Source: Sphaerisporangium fuscum (GTDB lineage Bacteria > Actinomycetota > Actinomycetes > Streptosporangiales > Streptosporangiaceae). Taken from it: a stretch of 64,000 nucleotides of DNA. A model generated the notes under the pieces. It was not told where the DNA came from. It did not search any database and worked only from the letters and a program-made list of their open reading frames with translations. Of this stretch, positions 22,491-31,720 are shown one piece after another. The stretch is taken from NCBI RefSeq assembly GCF_018531465.1, contig NZ_JAHDTF010000035.1, positions 1 through 64,000 on the forward strand, written 5' to 3'. Every line of letters starts with the position of its first letter. Position 1 is the stretch's first letter. The translations under genes were made by a program, and so were the position numbers.

Positions 22491-22537
22491 GACTCGTAAT
22501 GCGTAGGTCAAGGGTTCGATTCCCTTAGGCGGCTCCA
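22491..22537 (+). repeat. 3' half of tRNA-Thr(CGT), copy 2 (attachment site)
   Basis: Identical over 47 bp to 19255-19301. It marks the right end of the island: beyond it lie a terminator and then dense core-type genes. Confidence 0.85.
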
Positions 22538-22546
22538 GCTCACAGG

Positions 22547-22575
22547 CCCCTTGCGATCATCGTGAGGGGCTTTTT
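22547..22575 (+). terminator. Rho-independent terminator after tRNA-Thr copy 2
   Basis: GCCCCT and AGGGGC (inner part extended by wobble pairs) form a hairpin followed by TTTTT at 22571-22575. Confidence 0.7.
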
Positions 22576-22800
22576 GTCGCCACGGGTCGCGGCTGCTGGA
22601 TGGAGACGTCGGCCAGGAGAAGCGTGGTTGTGCGCGCTTTCGCTCATCCAGAGATTCCTTACAGTGCTGTGGCGCTTCAGACTTTCGCTTCGGCCGGCTC
22701 GCTGGAGCCGTCTGGCGCTTGAGGGGCCGCCCTGCCTCACTCTCTGTGCAGTCCGACGCGGCCCGATGATGTCGGCCGCACCTCAATCGCATTCTGGCCG

Positions 22801-24120
22801 TCAATACTCGGCCGTGAGTACGGCCTGGGCCGCCTGGGTGCGGAGGGGGGCGAGTTCGGCGGTGATGGCGGCGTTTTCCTGGGCGTCCAGGACGATCGCG
22901 GCTTCGCGTGGTCGGCGTGCGTTCATCATCTGGATCCGCAGGTGCGTGGGCGGGTGGGTCGTGTCCACCGCGGACATGCGGAGGGCCGATATCCGCAGCT
23001 GCCGGAGGCGTTCGGTCGCGGGGATCGAGCGGATGTGCTCCCGCAGTTCCTGCCACAGGTCCACGTCGCTCTCCTGGTGAAGCGTGGGGCGGAATCCTCC
23101 CTTCTGGTGCAGGGCCGTCTGGCGCTGGAAGAGGATTTCCACGCTCTGGCCGAGCACCAGGGCCTCCAGCATCGATCGGGTCGCCGCCGACGAGGCGACC
23201 CGCGCGGCCAGGTCGTCGGCGAGGTACTCGGCCCGCTGGCCGCTGCGCAGGGTGAGGCGGTACAGCAGGAACAGGCTCAGCTCCGTCAGCTTGTTCGGGA
23301 TGAACAGCAGCACTCTGGCGATCACGTGCGCGATTATCGTGAGGAAGTACGAACCCACGGGGATGATCTCGCCGGCGCGCGTCATCGAGTGCCAGTGGGC
23401 AAGGGTCGCCGACGCGGAATGGAGCCACAGGCCCCGGCGGCTGTCCCCATTGCGGTCGTGCCCGAAGTCGTGCGCCAGCAGCGCGACCCGCTCCTGTGGG
23501 TTCAGCACCTCCCACAGCGCCAGGCCGATGGTGAGCACGCTGCGCCGGCGCAGCCCGAACCGCCCGTAGTGGGTGTCGTAGTACGGCGTGACCCTGATCA
23601 GGTCGACGGGGCGCACCGCGAGTTCGGCGGCGATCCGGTCGGCGAGGCCGTACAGATGGGGTGCCTCGGCGCGGCTCAGTGACCACGTGTCCTGGCGGTA
23701 CCGTCCCAGGCGGGGACGGTTCAGGACGGTGACCATCAGGCCGATGACGCCGAGAATGCGGGGCACCAGCGGCCCGACGATCAGTAGCCACACCGAGCCC
23801 ACCGCGATCGCCGCCGAGATCAGGTGTACTACGCCCGCGAGCAGCATGGCGGCGATCCCGGCTCGGTCGCGTGCGTCGGTCATGCTCTGCCCGGCGCTGA
23901 GCTGTGCGTACAGTCGCTCGACGGCCGCCCGCTCCGCTGCGCGGCGTCTGTCGTGCCTCTTCCGCCGCCGGCGTCCGCGCGGGGGAGCGGGTGTTGCGGC
24001 CGCGGGGTCGACGTTCCAGTCGCATGCCGGGCACCAGGTGGAGAACCGGGGATCCGTCGAGACGGGGGCGGAGCACGAGGGGCAACTGCTGTCAGACGGG
24101 GCGGCGGGCGACGACGTCAC
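22801..24120 (-). CDS. M48-family-like membrane metallopeptidase with HDxxH motif, 439 aa
   Basis: The N-terminus has two zinc-ribbon knuckles (SCPSC and WCPAC), then a basic linker, two transmembrane helices (about residues 85-135) and a peptidase domain with LLAHDFGHDRNGD and RAEYLADDLAA. In M48 enzymes the zinc site is HExxH plus a Glu in the later ExxxD motif. Here the catalytic Glu is Asp (codon GAC), while the zinc His residues and the third ligand are intact. Further transmembrane helices lie between (SYFLTIIAHVIARVLLFIP). It may be inactive, slow or a pseudo-enzyme. Start GTG at 24120 is chosen because the Cys knuckles begin soon after; GTG at 24156 is an alternative. First gene right of the island. 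Confidence 0.7.
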   Translation of the reverse strand: MTSSPAAPSDSSCPSCSAPVSTDPRFSTWCPACDWNVDPAAATPAPPRGRRRRKRHDRRRAAERAAVERLYAQLSAGQSMTDARDRAGIAAMLLAGVVHLISAAIAVGSVWLLIVGPLVPRILGVIGLMVTVLNRPRLGRYRQDTWSLSRAEAPHLYGLADRIAAELAVRPVDLIRVTPYYDTHYGRFGLRRRSVLTIGLALWEVLNPQERVALLAHDFGHDRNGDSRRGLWLHSASATLAHWHSMTRAGEIIPVGSYFLTIIAHVIARVLLFIPNKLTELSLFLLYRLTLRSGQRAEYLADDLAARVASSAATRSMLEALVLGQSVEILFQRQTALHQKGGFRPTLHQESDVDLWQELREHIRSIPATERLRQLRISALRMSAVDTTHPPTHLRIQMMNARRPREAAIVLDAQENAAITAELAPLRTQAAQAVLTAEY

Positions 24121-24368
24121 GAGAGAGATCTTGCCGGAATCGCACCTTCCGCACACGTGAGTCAGGGGCGTTGCCGGGCTATTTCCCTGACATGATCCAC
24201 ATATTTCGTGGTAGGAGGTAAACGCGAATTTGTAGATCGGCTGGATGGTTTGCGCGCGGCCTGCCCCTGGTGGCCGGTTACCACGCCGCCAGCTTCGGGG
24301 CCGTCGACGGGGTGATCAGAGTCGGCTGCGTGCCGTGCGGAAGGCCAGCCGACGACGATTGGAGTAAT

Positions 24369-25940
24369 GTGCGACGGAAGTTCCCCCTGTTCGCAGCCCT
24401 CTTCGTCACGGTGGCGGCGCTGTTACCCGTCTCCGCGGCGGGTGCGGCCACCGGTGACGAGACCACGGCGGACGTCGCGAAGGGCGGTATCACCTGGGCG
24501 CCCTGCGCAGAGGAGCCGGCCGCCGAATGCGGCACGCTGACCGTCCCCGTCGACTGGTCCCGGCCGGACGGGCCCAAGATCGACCTCGCTCTCGCCCGCC
24601 GCAAGGCCACCGACCCGGCGGCCCGGATCGGTTCCATGTTGATCAACCCGGGCGGTCCGGGCGGGTCCGGTGTCGAGTTCGCCTACGGGGCTCCCGGCTT
24701 CTTCACCGAGGAGATCCAGCGCCGGTTCGACCTCGTCGGCTTCGATCCCCGGGGCGTGGGCCGCAGCCACCCGGTCATCTGCTCGGCGTCGGTCTACAAC
24801 CAGATGCCGTACGCGATCATGAAGAGCCAGGCTGACTTCGACAAGTGGACCTCCTACTCCAAGAGGCTGCGCCAGGACTGCCGGGCGCGTACCGGCCCCC
24901 TGTACGACCACGTCGACTCGGTCAACGTGGCGCGCGACATGGACGCCATCCGCGCCGCCCTCGGCGAGGAGAAGCTCACCTACTACGGGGTCTCCTACGG
25001 CACGCTGATCGGGCAGATGTACGCCGAGCTGTTCCCGCAGCGGGTCCGGGCCCTGGCCCTGGACAGCAACATGGACCACAGTCTCGGCGTCAAGAGGTTC
25101 CTGGACACCGAGGCGGCCGGCGTCGAGGACTCCTTCGACGAGTTCGTCGCCTGGTGTGACCAGGAGGCCGCCTGCGCCCTGCACGGGCAGGACGTCCGGG
25201 CCGTGTGGGAGAGGCTGCTGGCCAAGGCGCGCGACGGCAAGTTGTACTACCCGGGAGTCCCGGACCGCCCGATGACCGAGGTGCAGGTCCTCTGGCAGGG
25301 CGTGCTGGGTACCGAAGGCCCGGCCTGGCAACTGCTGAGCGAGATGCTGCGCGCCCTGGACGGCGGGCCGTTGCCGGAGGAGGTGCCTCCGCTGCCGGGC
25401 CGGCAGCCGGTCACGGGAGAGGTCGCCGAGCTGCCCACGGCGATCCTCTGCCAGGACTACAACCTGCCGGTGCACAACTACCGGGAGTACGCCGCGCTGC
25501 TGCGCAGTTCCGCCCGCCAGGCTCCCGACATGCGCCTGAACCCGATGCCGATCGAGGACCTGCCCGTCTGCCTCGGCCACCCCACCAGCAACCCGCAGCA
25601 CCGTCCGCGCTACACCGGTAGCGCTCCGCTGCTGCTCGGCACCTCGATCCACGACCCCTCCACGCCGTACGCCTGGACCACCGCCGTGGCCCGTCAGCTC
25701 GGCCCCAAGGCGGCCCTGCTGACCTACGAGGGCTGGGGCCACCGGATCTACGGCAAGGACGAGTGCAGCACGGTGCCCATCGACAACTACCTGATCTCGC
25801 TGGTGGTACCGCCGCCGGGCTTCCGCTGCCCTGTGGGCGGCAAGGCCGGGACCACCCTGAAGCGGCAGCCCGAGGTGTGGCCCACGGACCGGCTCCCCTG
25901 GTCGGTCCCGCTCGCGGCCCCGTCCAGGGTGTCCGGCTGA
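24369..25940 (+). CDS. Secreted alpha/beta-hydrolase, TAP-like (tripeptidyl aminopeptidase family), 523 aa
   Basis: GTG at 24369 with GGAG 5 nt upstream gives a signal peptide (VRRKFPLFAALFVTVAALL..AGAA). The mature protein has the oxyanion region NPGGPGGSG, nucleophile Ser209 in GVSYGT, Asp429 in IHDPSTPY and His458 in GWGHRIYG, in the order and spacing of the TAP-like family (alpha/beta-hydrolase plus C-terminal TAP domain). Family members remove tripeptides or di-amino-acid units from extracellular peptides. The Cys pairs (CAEEPAAEC, CDQEAAC) suit an exported enzyme. It stands alone, with a strong hairpin after the stop. Confidence 0.85.
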   Translation: MRRKFPLFAALFVTVAALLPVSAAGAATGDETTADVAKGGITWAPCAEEPAAECGTLTVPVDWSRPDGPKIDLALARRKATDPAARIGSMLINPGGPGGSGVEFAYGAPGFFTEEIQRRFDLVGFDPRGVGRSHPVICSASVYNQMPYAIMKSQADFDKWTSYSKRLRQDCRARTGPLYDHVDSVNVARDMDAIRAALGEEKLTYYGVSYGTLIGQMYAELFPQRVRALALDSNMDHSLGVKRFLDTEAAGVEDSFDEFVAWCDQEAACALHGQDVRAVWERLLAKARDGKLYYPGVPDRPMTEVQVLWQGVLGTEGPAWQLLSEMLRALDGGPLPEEVPPLPGRQPVTGEVAELPTAILCQDYNLPVHNYREYAALLRSSARQAPDMRLNPMPIEDLPVCLGHPTSNPQHRPRYTGSAPLLLGTSIHDPSTPYAWTTAVARQLGPKAALLTYEGWGHRIYGKDECSTVPIDNYLISLVVPPPGFRCPVGGKAGTTLKRQPEVWPTDRLPWSVPLAAPSRVSG

Positions 25941-25968
25941 GCCGCGCCCGCCGCTGATCGCACAGGTC

Positions 25969-26001
25969 GGCGCCCATGGCCGGTACGAGGCCATGGGCGC
26001 C
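25969..26001 (+). terminator. Perfect 13-bp hairpin after the TAP-like gene
   Basis: GGCGCCCATGGCC (25969-25981) pairs with GGCCATGGGCGCC (25989-26001), loop 7 nt, no T tract. Confidence 0.6.
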
Positions 26002-26120
26002 GCAGGTGTCACGGGGAGAAGACCATGGTCCGGCTCAGGGGCGTCTCGTCCCAGGGCGTGACCCGGCACTGGCCACCGAGGATGATGCCCGCGCCGGAGA
26101 CCGGCTGGAACTCTGTGGTC

Positions 26121-26697
26121 ATGTACAAGCGAACAATCATCACGGCGGTGGCGGGCGTGCTGACGCTGCCACTACTGGCGGGACCCGGGGGCGGCGACGA
26201 GCGGTCATCCACGGTCACGTGAGGCCCTCCACCGGCTGGTCGACGAGGACGGCGTGCCCGGGGCGCTGGCGCGGATCCACGACGAACACGGCGACACCGT
26301 GATTACCGACGTCCTGGCCCACCGCTACGACCGCTGGAACGCGATGGACCTGGTCGGACCGGCTCTGAAGCAGCCGGTGGAGTTCCCGGCCGGCACGCAG
26401 TGGAGCTACTCCAACACCAACTACCTCATCGCCGCCATGATCGTGGAGAAGGTCACCGGCGACACCTACGGCGCGGAGATCCGCAGGCGCATCCTGCGGC
26501 CGCTCCGACTGAACGCCACCTTCGTCCCCGATGACGCGGCGACACTCTGGGCTTCAGGACCAGTGGCGGGGCGACTCCCGACGGCAGGCAGATCACGGTC
26601 GTGACGAACCTGTATAGCATCGACGGCGGGCACAACGCCGACCTGAACCCGGTGGTCGCCACCGCGTTGTGCGAGACGCGCCAGTCGAACCTTTCTA
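26121..26697 (+). pseudogene. Broken serine hydrolase (beta-lactamase / DD-carboxypeptidase family)
   Basis: Three pieces in different frames. A signal peptide starts at ATG 26121 (MYKRTIITAVAGVLTLPLLA). Next come RLVDEDGVPGALARIHDEHG, the usual N-terminal strand, and FPAGTQWSYSNTNYLIAAMI, which carries the Tyr-x-Asn motif. Last comes a tail (TVVTNLYSIDGGHNADLNPV). The segment that should hold the SxxK nucleophile is missing: sequence jumps from GDTVIT to DVLAHRYDRWNAMD within a few residues. Frameshifts and the deletion make it non-functional. An intact but distant relative lies at 51.2 kb. Confidence 0.75.
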
Positions 26698-27195
26698 GGA
26701 CTGCATGGGGAGGGCGGACCAGTCGATGATGAGGCGTGTGGGGTCGCTGGGGTCGGACCAGACGCGTACCGTGCGCCCCGGGAGGACGCCGCCCATGAGC
26801 AGGCGCGGCAGGATCTGTCGGTGGCTCACCGGGTACGGCTGCCCGCCCTCGGGCTGTACCTGCATGTCGAAGGCGACGACCACCTGGTCGTTGACGGACG
26901 TGCCGGTGTCCCGCATGCCGGTGATGAGAGCGGTGGCCGGGACGCCGGTGCCGATCAGGTCCTGGTTGTTCGTGCCGAGGAAGTTCTTCATCTGGCCGAG
27001 GACGCCGTTCGAGGAGCCGCCGCCGCTCAGCAGGCGGGTGACCAGGATGATCGAGCCGGACACCAGCACGAACATCCCGACGATGAAGACGGGGACGCCC
27101 CAGCCCATGGTGGCCAGGGAGCTCATACCGTAGATCCCGGCGATCAGCAGGGCGAGCCCGGCTCCGGCGGCGATGATGAGGGCGTTGCGGGACAT
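26695..27195 (-). CDS. Two-span membrane protein with C-terminal beta domain, 166 aa
   Basis: The N-terminus has two transmembrane helices (ALIIAAGAGLALLIAGIYGM and VPVFIVGMFVLVSGSIILV) with almost no loop. The C-terminal half has beta-type sequence (GTGVPATALITGMRDTGTSV, VVVAFDMQVQPEGG, RTVRVWSDPSDPTRLIIDW), a pattern common in small actinomycete membrane proteins of unknown role. AAAGG lies before the ATG at 27195. Its stop lies in the tail of the broken hydrolase. Confidence 0.6.
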   Translation of the reverse strand: MSRNALIIAAGAGLALLIAGIYGMSSLATMGWGVPVFIVGMFVLVSGSIILVTRLLSGGGSSNGVLGQMKNFLGTNNQDLIGTGVPATALITGMRDTGTSVNDQVVVAFDMQVQPEGGQPYPVSHRQILPRLLMGGVLPGRTVRVWSDPSDPTRLIIDWSALPMQS

Positions 27196-27534
27196 TTTTC
27201 ACAACCTTTCGAGTGTCTCGTACGCCATAGAGATAGGCGGATGCCCTTGATCTCCGCTTGCAGGGCGTTTACGAGGGCTGAAAGGCGACTTGAAGGCCCG
27301 ACCACGACCGCTCGCCCACCGACCGGGCCCACCGTCGACACGCGCACCCGCGCCTTCTGCGAGTGGCCCACCTCGGCCGCTCGACCTGAATGAGTCCACA
27401 CGGAGATCCCATCCCGTGCTCATTTCGTTATCAGAGCACTCTCATGTGGCGACGCCAGAGTTCCGGGTGTGGCCACCTCCCAGGTAGGGGGATCGCCGGG
27501 ATCCTCCGGAGGTGTGCTGGATTGGACTGATCTC

Positions 27535-28005
27535 ATGCAGATCCGCAAGCCGCTCGCCGTCGCCGGGATCCTCGTCGCCACCCTCTTCACCGGAACCGCC
27601 CTCACCGGCGGCGCCTACGCCGACAGCTCTCCCGGCCCGACCGCCAGCAAGATCGACGCTGACGCGCACCGGCTCCCGGCGACCGAGAAAACCCCGGTCG
27701 CCGAGAAGAAGCAGGACACCCTCAGCCGCAAGCCCAGCGCGTCCTGGATCGACGTCACCGTCCCCCGGGAGAAGGTCCGCCAGGGCGACACCTACACCGT
27801 CACCGTCCGGTGCGGGGGCCTGAAGGACGGCGCCACGGTCCAGGTGACGGGCATCGACGGCAGGAGGCACACGCTCACCGTCAAGAACGGCGAGGCCATC
27901 GGGACCTTCAAGGTCGCCCGTGATCTCGGGCCCGGGCCGCACAAGGTGAGCGTGACCGCGGGCGGGCTCGCCGACGACGCCGACGTCCTCGTCGTCAAGG
28001 CCTGA
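27535..28005 (+). CDS. Secreted protein with an Ig-like domain, 156 aa
   Basis: A signal peptide (MQIRKPLAVAGILVATLFTG..GGAYA) is followed by a charged linker and a beta-sandwich-like domain (SWIDVTVPREKVRQGDTYTV, ATVQVTGIDG, HKVSVTAGG). The ATG at 27535 is taken as start because it opens the signal peptide; the nearest GGAGG is about 20 nt upstream, so a GTG at 27469 is an alternative. Probably an exported structural or binding protein. Convergent with the LAL regulator, only 18 bases away. Confidence 0.6.
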   Translation: MQIRKPLAVAGILVATLFTGTALTGGAYADSSPGPTASKIDADAHRLPATEKTPVAEKKQDTLSRKPSASWIDVTVPREKVRQGDTYTVTVRCGGLKDGATVQVTGIDGRRHTLTVKNGEAIGTFKVARDLGPGPHKVSVTAGGLADDADVLVVKA

Positions 28006-28023
28006 CCCGAACCGGGAAGCCCG

Positions 28024-30375
28024 TTACGCCGGGCCGGGAGGGCGGCTGACGTAGGCGGCTATCTGGGTGCGGGAGGTGAAGCCGAGCTTGTTCATGATGT
28101 GCTCGACATGGCCTTCGGCGGTCCTGCGGCTGATCACCAGGCGCTCGGCGATCTCCTTGTTGGTCAGGCCCTCGGCGACCAGCGCGGCGACCTCCCTCTC
28201 CCGGCGGGTGAGGGGGGTCGCCCCGCCGTGCCCGGAACGGTGAGCCGGCGCCTGCCCGCCCTCGCTCTCCTCCATCGCCTCGGCGATGGCCTCCTCCAGC
28301 GACAGCGCGGCGCCCGCGGCGAACAGGGCGTCGAACCTCTTGTCGCCGAGCGCCGCCCGGGCGGTCGCCAGGCAGCGGTGGTGGTCGCCTCGCACGAACG
28401 AATACAGGGGGGCGCCGAGCGCGTCCATGGTGGCCTGGGCCGCGCCGAACAGGCGGGCGGCCCGTTCGGGCTGGTCGGAGACGGCGGACCAGGCCAGGGA
28501 CTCCAGGCAGTAGCCGATGTCGACCCGGTCGTCGAGCTCACGATTGATCAGCAGGCACTCCTTGGCCAAGGCCTCGGCGCGCCGGTGATCCCCCTGTCGC
28601 CACACCACCCAGCTGAAGTAGAGCAGCGTCCAGGACCGGTACCACAGCTCGCCGTGAGCCTCGCTGATCTCCAGGCATTCCTCGCAGAGCGCCGCGGCGC
28701 GGTCGGTGTCGCCGGTCTGCCGGCAGGCCATGGCCAATATGATCTTGGAGGTGACGATCTCCTCCGGGGCGCCGGGGGTGACGTTCTCGGCGAGCGACCT
28801 CTCCAGCATCGTGACGGCCGAGGCCGGGTCGTCCTCGCACATGACGGCCCAGCCCAGACAGGCGTCGGCCATCGCCACCGTCGCCCGGTCGTCCAGCTGC
28901 TCCGCCAGGCCGCGGCATTCGGCCAGCACTTTCTTGGCCGCGGCGATGTCACCCTGCAGTTCGAGCGCGGAGGCGTTGGCCAGCAGCGCGGCGGCCCGCG
29001 CCGGTGTCGGTTCGGGAGCCATGGCCAGAGCCCGGTCGAACCACCGGCGGCCCTCGCTGACATACCCCGACTCGAAGAAGACCGAGAGGTTCGCGGCGAT
29101 GGTCAGGGCGGACTGCGCCTCCCCGGGTTCGGTCAGGCAGAACTCCAGCGCGGCCTGCAGGTTGGCGTGCTCGCGCTCCAGCCGCGCGGACCAGGCCACC
29201 TGGTCCGGGCCGAACCACTGCCGGCAGGCCGACTCGGTCAGATCGCGGAAGTAGTCGCGGTGACGCCGTCGCAGCGCGGTCAGCCGGTCCGAGGCGGCGA
29301 GCTTGTCACGCGCGTATTCGCGGATGGTCTCCAGCATCCGGTAGCGGACGCCGCCTCCGCTCTCGTCCATGCTCAGGATCGACTTGTCCACCAGGGCGTC
29401 TATCAGGTCCAGCATCTCGCCGGCCCCGATGCCGTCCCCCGCGCAGACCTTTTCGGCCGCCTCCAGGTCGAATCCGCCCGAGAACACCGACGCCCGCTCC
29501 CAGAGCATGCGCTCGGCGTCGGTGCACAGGTCGTAACTCCAGTCGATCAAGGCGCTCAGCGTCTGCTGGCGCGGCGGGCACACGCGCTTGCCCAAGGTCA
29601 GCAGCCGGAAGCGGTCGTCCAGCCGCTGCAGGATCTGCTCGGCCGACAGGGCGCGGACCCGCATGGCGGCGAGCTCCAGCGCCAGGGGGATGCCGTCCAG
29701 CCGCCGGCAGATCCGCGCGACCGCCGGGACGTTCTCGGGGGTGAGGCTGAAGCTCGGGTGCACGGCGTGCGCGCGTTCGGTGAAGAGGTTCACCGCCTCC
29801 GACTGGGCCAGCACCTGTGCCGGGACCTGCCCCGGTGATCCGTTGGACGGCTTGGGCTGTTCAGGTATCGACAGGGGAGGGACAGGACACGACTGTTCTT
29901 CGGTGATCCCCAGTGACTGCCGGCTCGTCGCCAGCACCCGCACGCCGGGCGCCGACTGCAGGACGGTCCAGATGAACCGGGCGGTGGCGTCCACCATGTG
30001 CTCACAGTTGTCCATCACCAGCAGCAGGTGCCTGGACTTCAGGACCTGGGTCAGCGTGGTCATCAGGTCGTCGGCCGAGCGGTTCCTGACGCCCAGGGCG
30101 GCGGCCACCGTCTCGGGGAGCAGCCCGGGATCGGTCAGGTCGGCCAACGTCACCAGCCAGACGCCGTCGGGGAAGGACCGCTGCAGCTGGTCGCCCGCGC
30201 GCAACGCCAACCTGGTCTTGCCCACCCCGCCGGGCCCGGTCAGCGTCACCAGCCGGGACTCCGACAGCAGGCGCTTGACCTCGGCGATCTCCTGCCGGCG
30301 GCCGACGAAACTGGTGATCTCGGCAGGAAGGTTCCCGCCGCGCTCACGCGTCGAGCCCGTCGCCGTAACGCTCAT
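28024..30375 (-). CDS. LAL-type regulator: NB-ARC ATPase + TPR-like + LuxR HTH, 783 aa
   Basis: Residues 20-330 are the ATPase (FVGRRQEI, Walker A GPGGVGKT 47-54, Walker B LLLVMDNCEH, LDGIPLALELAA). The middle is a helical repeat region. The last 65 residues are a GerE/LuxR HTH (LTRREREVAALVAEGLTNKE..ERLVISRRTAEGHVEHIMNKLG). This is the usual three-part layout of large ATP-binding LuxR regulators that activate secondary metabolism or sugar genes. Start ATG at 30375. It lies 56 bases downstream of the MFS exporter gene on the same strand, so it may control or be co-expressed with it. Confidence 0.85.
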   Translation of the reverse strand: MSVTATGSTRERGGNLPAEITSFVGRRQEIAEVKRLLSESRLVTLTGPGGVGKTRLALRAGDQLQRSFPDGVWLVTLADLTDPGLLPETVAAALGVRNRSADDLMTTLTQVLKSRHLLLVMDNCEHMVDATARFIWTVLQSAPGVRVLATSRQSLGITEEQSCPVPPLSIPEQPKPSNGSPGQVPAQVLAQSEAVNLFTERAHAVHPSFSLTPENVPAVARICRRLDGIPLALELAAMRVRALSAEQILQRLDDRFRLLTLGKRVCPPRQQTLSALIDWSYDLCTDAERMLWERASVFSGGFDLEAAEKVCAGDGIGAGEMLDLIDALVDKSILSMDESGGGVRYRMLETIREYARDKLAASDRLTALRRRHRDYFRDLTESACRQWFGPDQVAWSARLEREHANLQAALEFCLTEPGEAQSALTIAANLSVFFESGYVSEGRRWFDRALAMAPEPTPARAAALLANASALELQGDIAAAKKVLAECRGLAEQLDDRATVAMADACLGWAVMCEDDPASAVTMLERSLAENVTPGAPEEIVTSKIILAMACRQTGDTDRAAALCEECLEISEAHGELWYRSWTLLYFSWVVWRQGDHRRAEALAKECLLINRELDDRVDIGYCLESLAWSAVSDQPERAARLFGAAQATMDALGAPLYSFVRGDHHRCLATARAALGDKRFDALFAAGAALSLEEAIAEAMEESEGGQAPAHRSGHGGATPLTRREREVAALVAEGLTNKEIAERLVISRRTAEGHVEHIMNKLGFTSRTQIAAYVSRPPGPA

Positions 30376-30431
30376 GGACTGGCCCCCCGACCAGGCGATA
30401 CACCCTGCGGAATCCGATACGCCAGCTTATG

Positions 30432-31664
30432 TCAGCCTGGGGTGGGCTTCGCGGCGGGCAGGTCCCCGGGGGCGGCTCCCGGCCGCGGGAGAGGGCTGGT
30501 GGAGCGGCGGCGCAGGGCCACGAGGTGGCGGGCCAGGGCCGACACGGCGAGGGCCGCCAGGAGCGCGCACACGGCGTACCAGCCGGCCTCGGCGTAGGCG
30601 CGCGTCCCGAGCCAGGAACCGGTGCTGCCGCCCAGGAAGGCGCAGGTCATGTAGGCGGTGTTGATCCTGCTGCGGGCCTCGGGACGCAGGGCGAGCACCC
30701 GTGCCTGGTTGGCGACCATGCCGGACTGCATCGCGACGTCCAGCAGCAGGGTGCCCGCGGTCAGGCCGGCCAGGCCCGCCGTGCCGCCCAGAACGCCCGT
30801 CGCGAGGACCGCGGCCGAGGCGAGCACGCCGAGCATGCAGACCAGGTTCACCGCGTCCGGCCCCCGCCGGTCCACCAGGCGTCCGGCGACCGGGGTGCAG
30901 AACATCGTCACGGCGCTGACCAGGGCGATCATGCCGGACGCCTGGGCGCCCAGGCCGTACACCGGCCCGGTGAGCAGCAGCGCCAGGCACGTCCAGACGG
31001 CGGAGAACCCGCCGAAGACCGTCGCCTGGTACAGGCAGGAGCGCCGCAGGTCCGGCTCGGCGCGCAGCAGGCGCAGCGACTCGGCCACGAGCGCCGGGTA
31101 CGGCTGCCGCGACGGCGGGGTCGTGGCCGGAAGCGTGAACGCCAGCACCGCCGCGAGCAGCAGGACCAGCACCGCGGCCACGAGGTAGGGGGCGCGCCAC
31201 CCCAGCCGTTCGCCGAGGACCCCGCCGAACGTGCGGGCCAGGAGGATGCCGCCGAGCGATCCGCTGAGCAGGGTCCCCATCACCGTCCCGCGGCGGTCGT
31301 CGGCCACGAGCCCGGCGGCCAGCGGTACGACGATCTGCGCGGCCACCGTGGTCAGGCCGATCACGGCCGCGGCGCCGGCGAGGGGCGGCAGGGCGGGCGC
31401 GCATCCCGCGGCGAGCAGGCCCAGGCCGGTGAGGGCGAGCAGGGTGACGATGAACGGACGGTACGGCAGCCGGTCGCCCAGCGGTACCAGCAGGAAGATC
31501 CCGGCCGCGTAGCCGAGTTGGGTCGCGGTCACCACCAGGGCGGCCGAGTCCGGCGGCACCCCGAGGCCCGTGGCGATCAGCGGGCTGACCCCCTGCGGGA
31601 AGTAGAGGTTGCCGACCGCGACCGCGCAGGTGAGGGCCAGGAGCAGGAGGAATCGGCGGCTCAT
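30432..31664 (-). CDS. MFS exporter (AraJ-like), 410 aa
   Basis: Twelve hydrophobic helices, with MFS signatures LGYAAGIFLLVPLGDRLPYR (helix 2-3 loop) and VAGRLVDRRGPDAV. Starts MSRRFLLLLALTCAVAVGNL at ATG 31664. The gene is divergent from an ArsR-type regulator gene (57 bases between starts), the usual arrangement for a repressor-controlled drug exporter. The substrate cannot be read from the sequence. Confidence 0.8.
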   Translation of the reverse strand: MSRRFLLLLALTCAVAVGNLYFPQGVSPLIATGLGVPPDSAALVVTATQLGYAAGIFLLVPLGDRLPYRPFIVTLLALTGLGLLAAGCAPALPPLAGAAAVIGLTTVAAQIVVPLAAGLVADDRRGTVMGTLLSGSLGGILLARTFGGVLGERLGWRAPYLVAAVLVLLLAAVLAFTLPATTPPSRQPYPALVAESLRLLRAEPDLRRSCLYQATVFGGFSAVWTCLALLLTGPVYGLGAQASGMIALVSAVTMFCTPVAGRLVDRRGPDAVNLVCMLGVLASAAVLATGVLGGTAGLAGLTAGTLLLDVAMQSGMVANQARVLALRPEARSRINTAYMTCAFLGGSTGSWLGTRAYAEAGWYAVCALLAALAVSALARHLVALRRRSTSPLPRPGAAPGDLPAAKPTPG

Positions 31665-31720
31665 GCCATGAAGTCCACGGCACCGGAGACGCGCCGCCAA
31701 TGGATGTAGCCTGAGACTTA

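Noticed and set aside
22508..24085. 525-codon Arg/Pro-rich frame overlapping the M48-like gene
   Set aside because: Shadow of the peptidase in another frame, with no protein-like composition and running through the terminator region.
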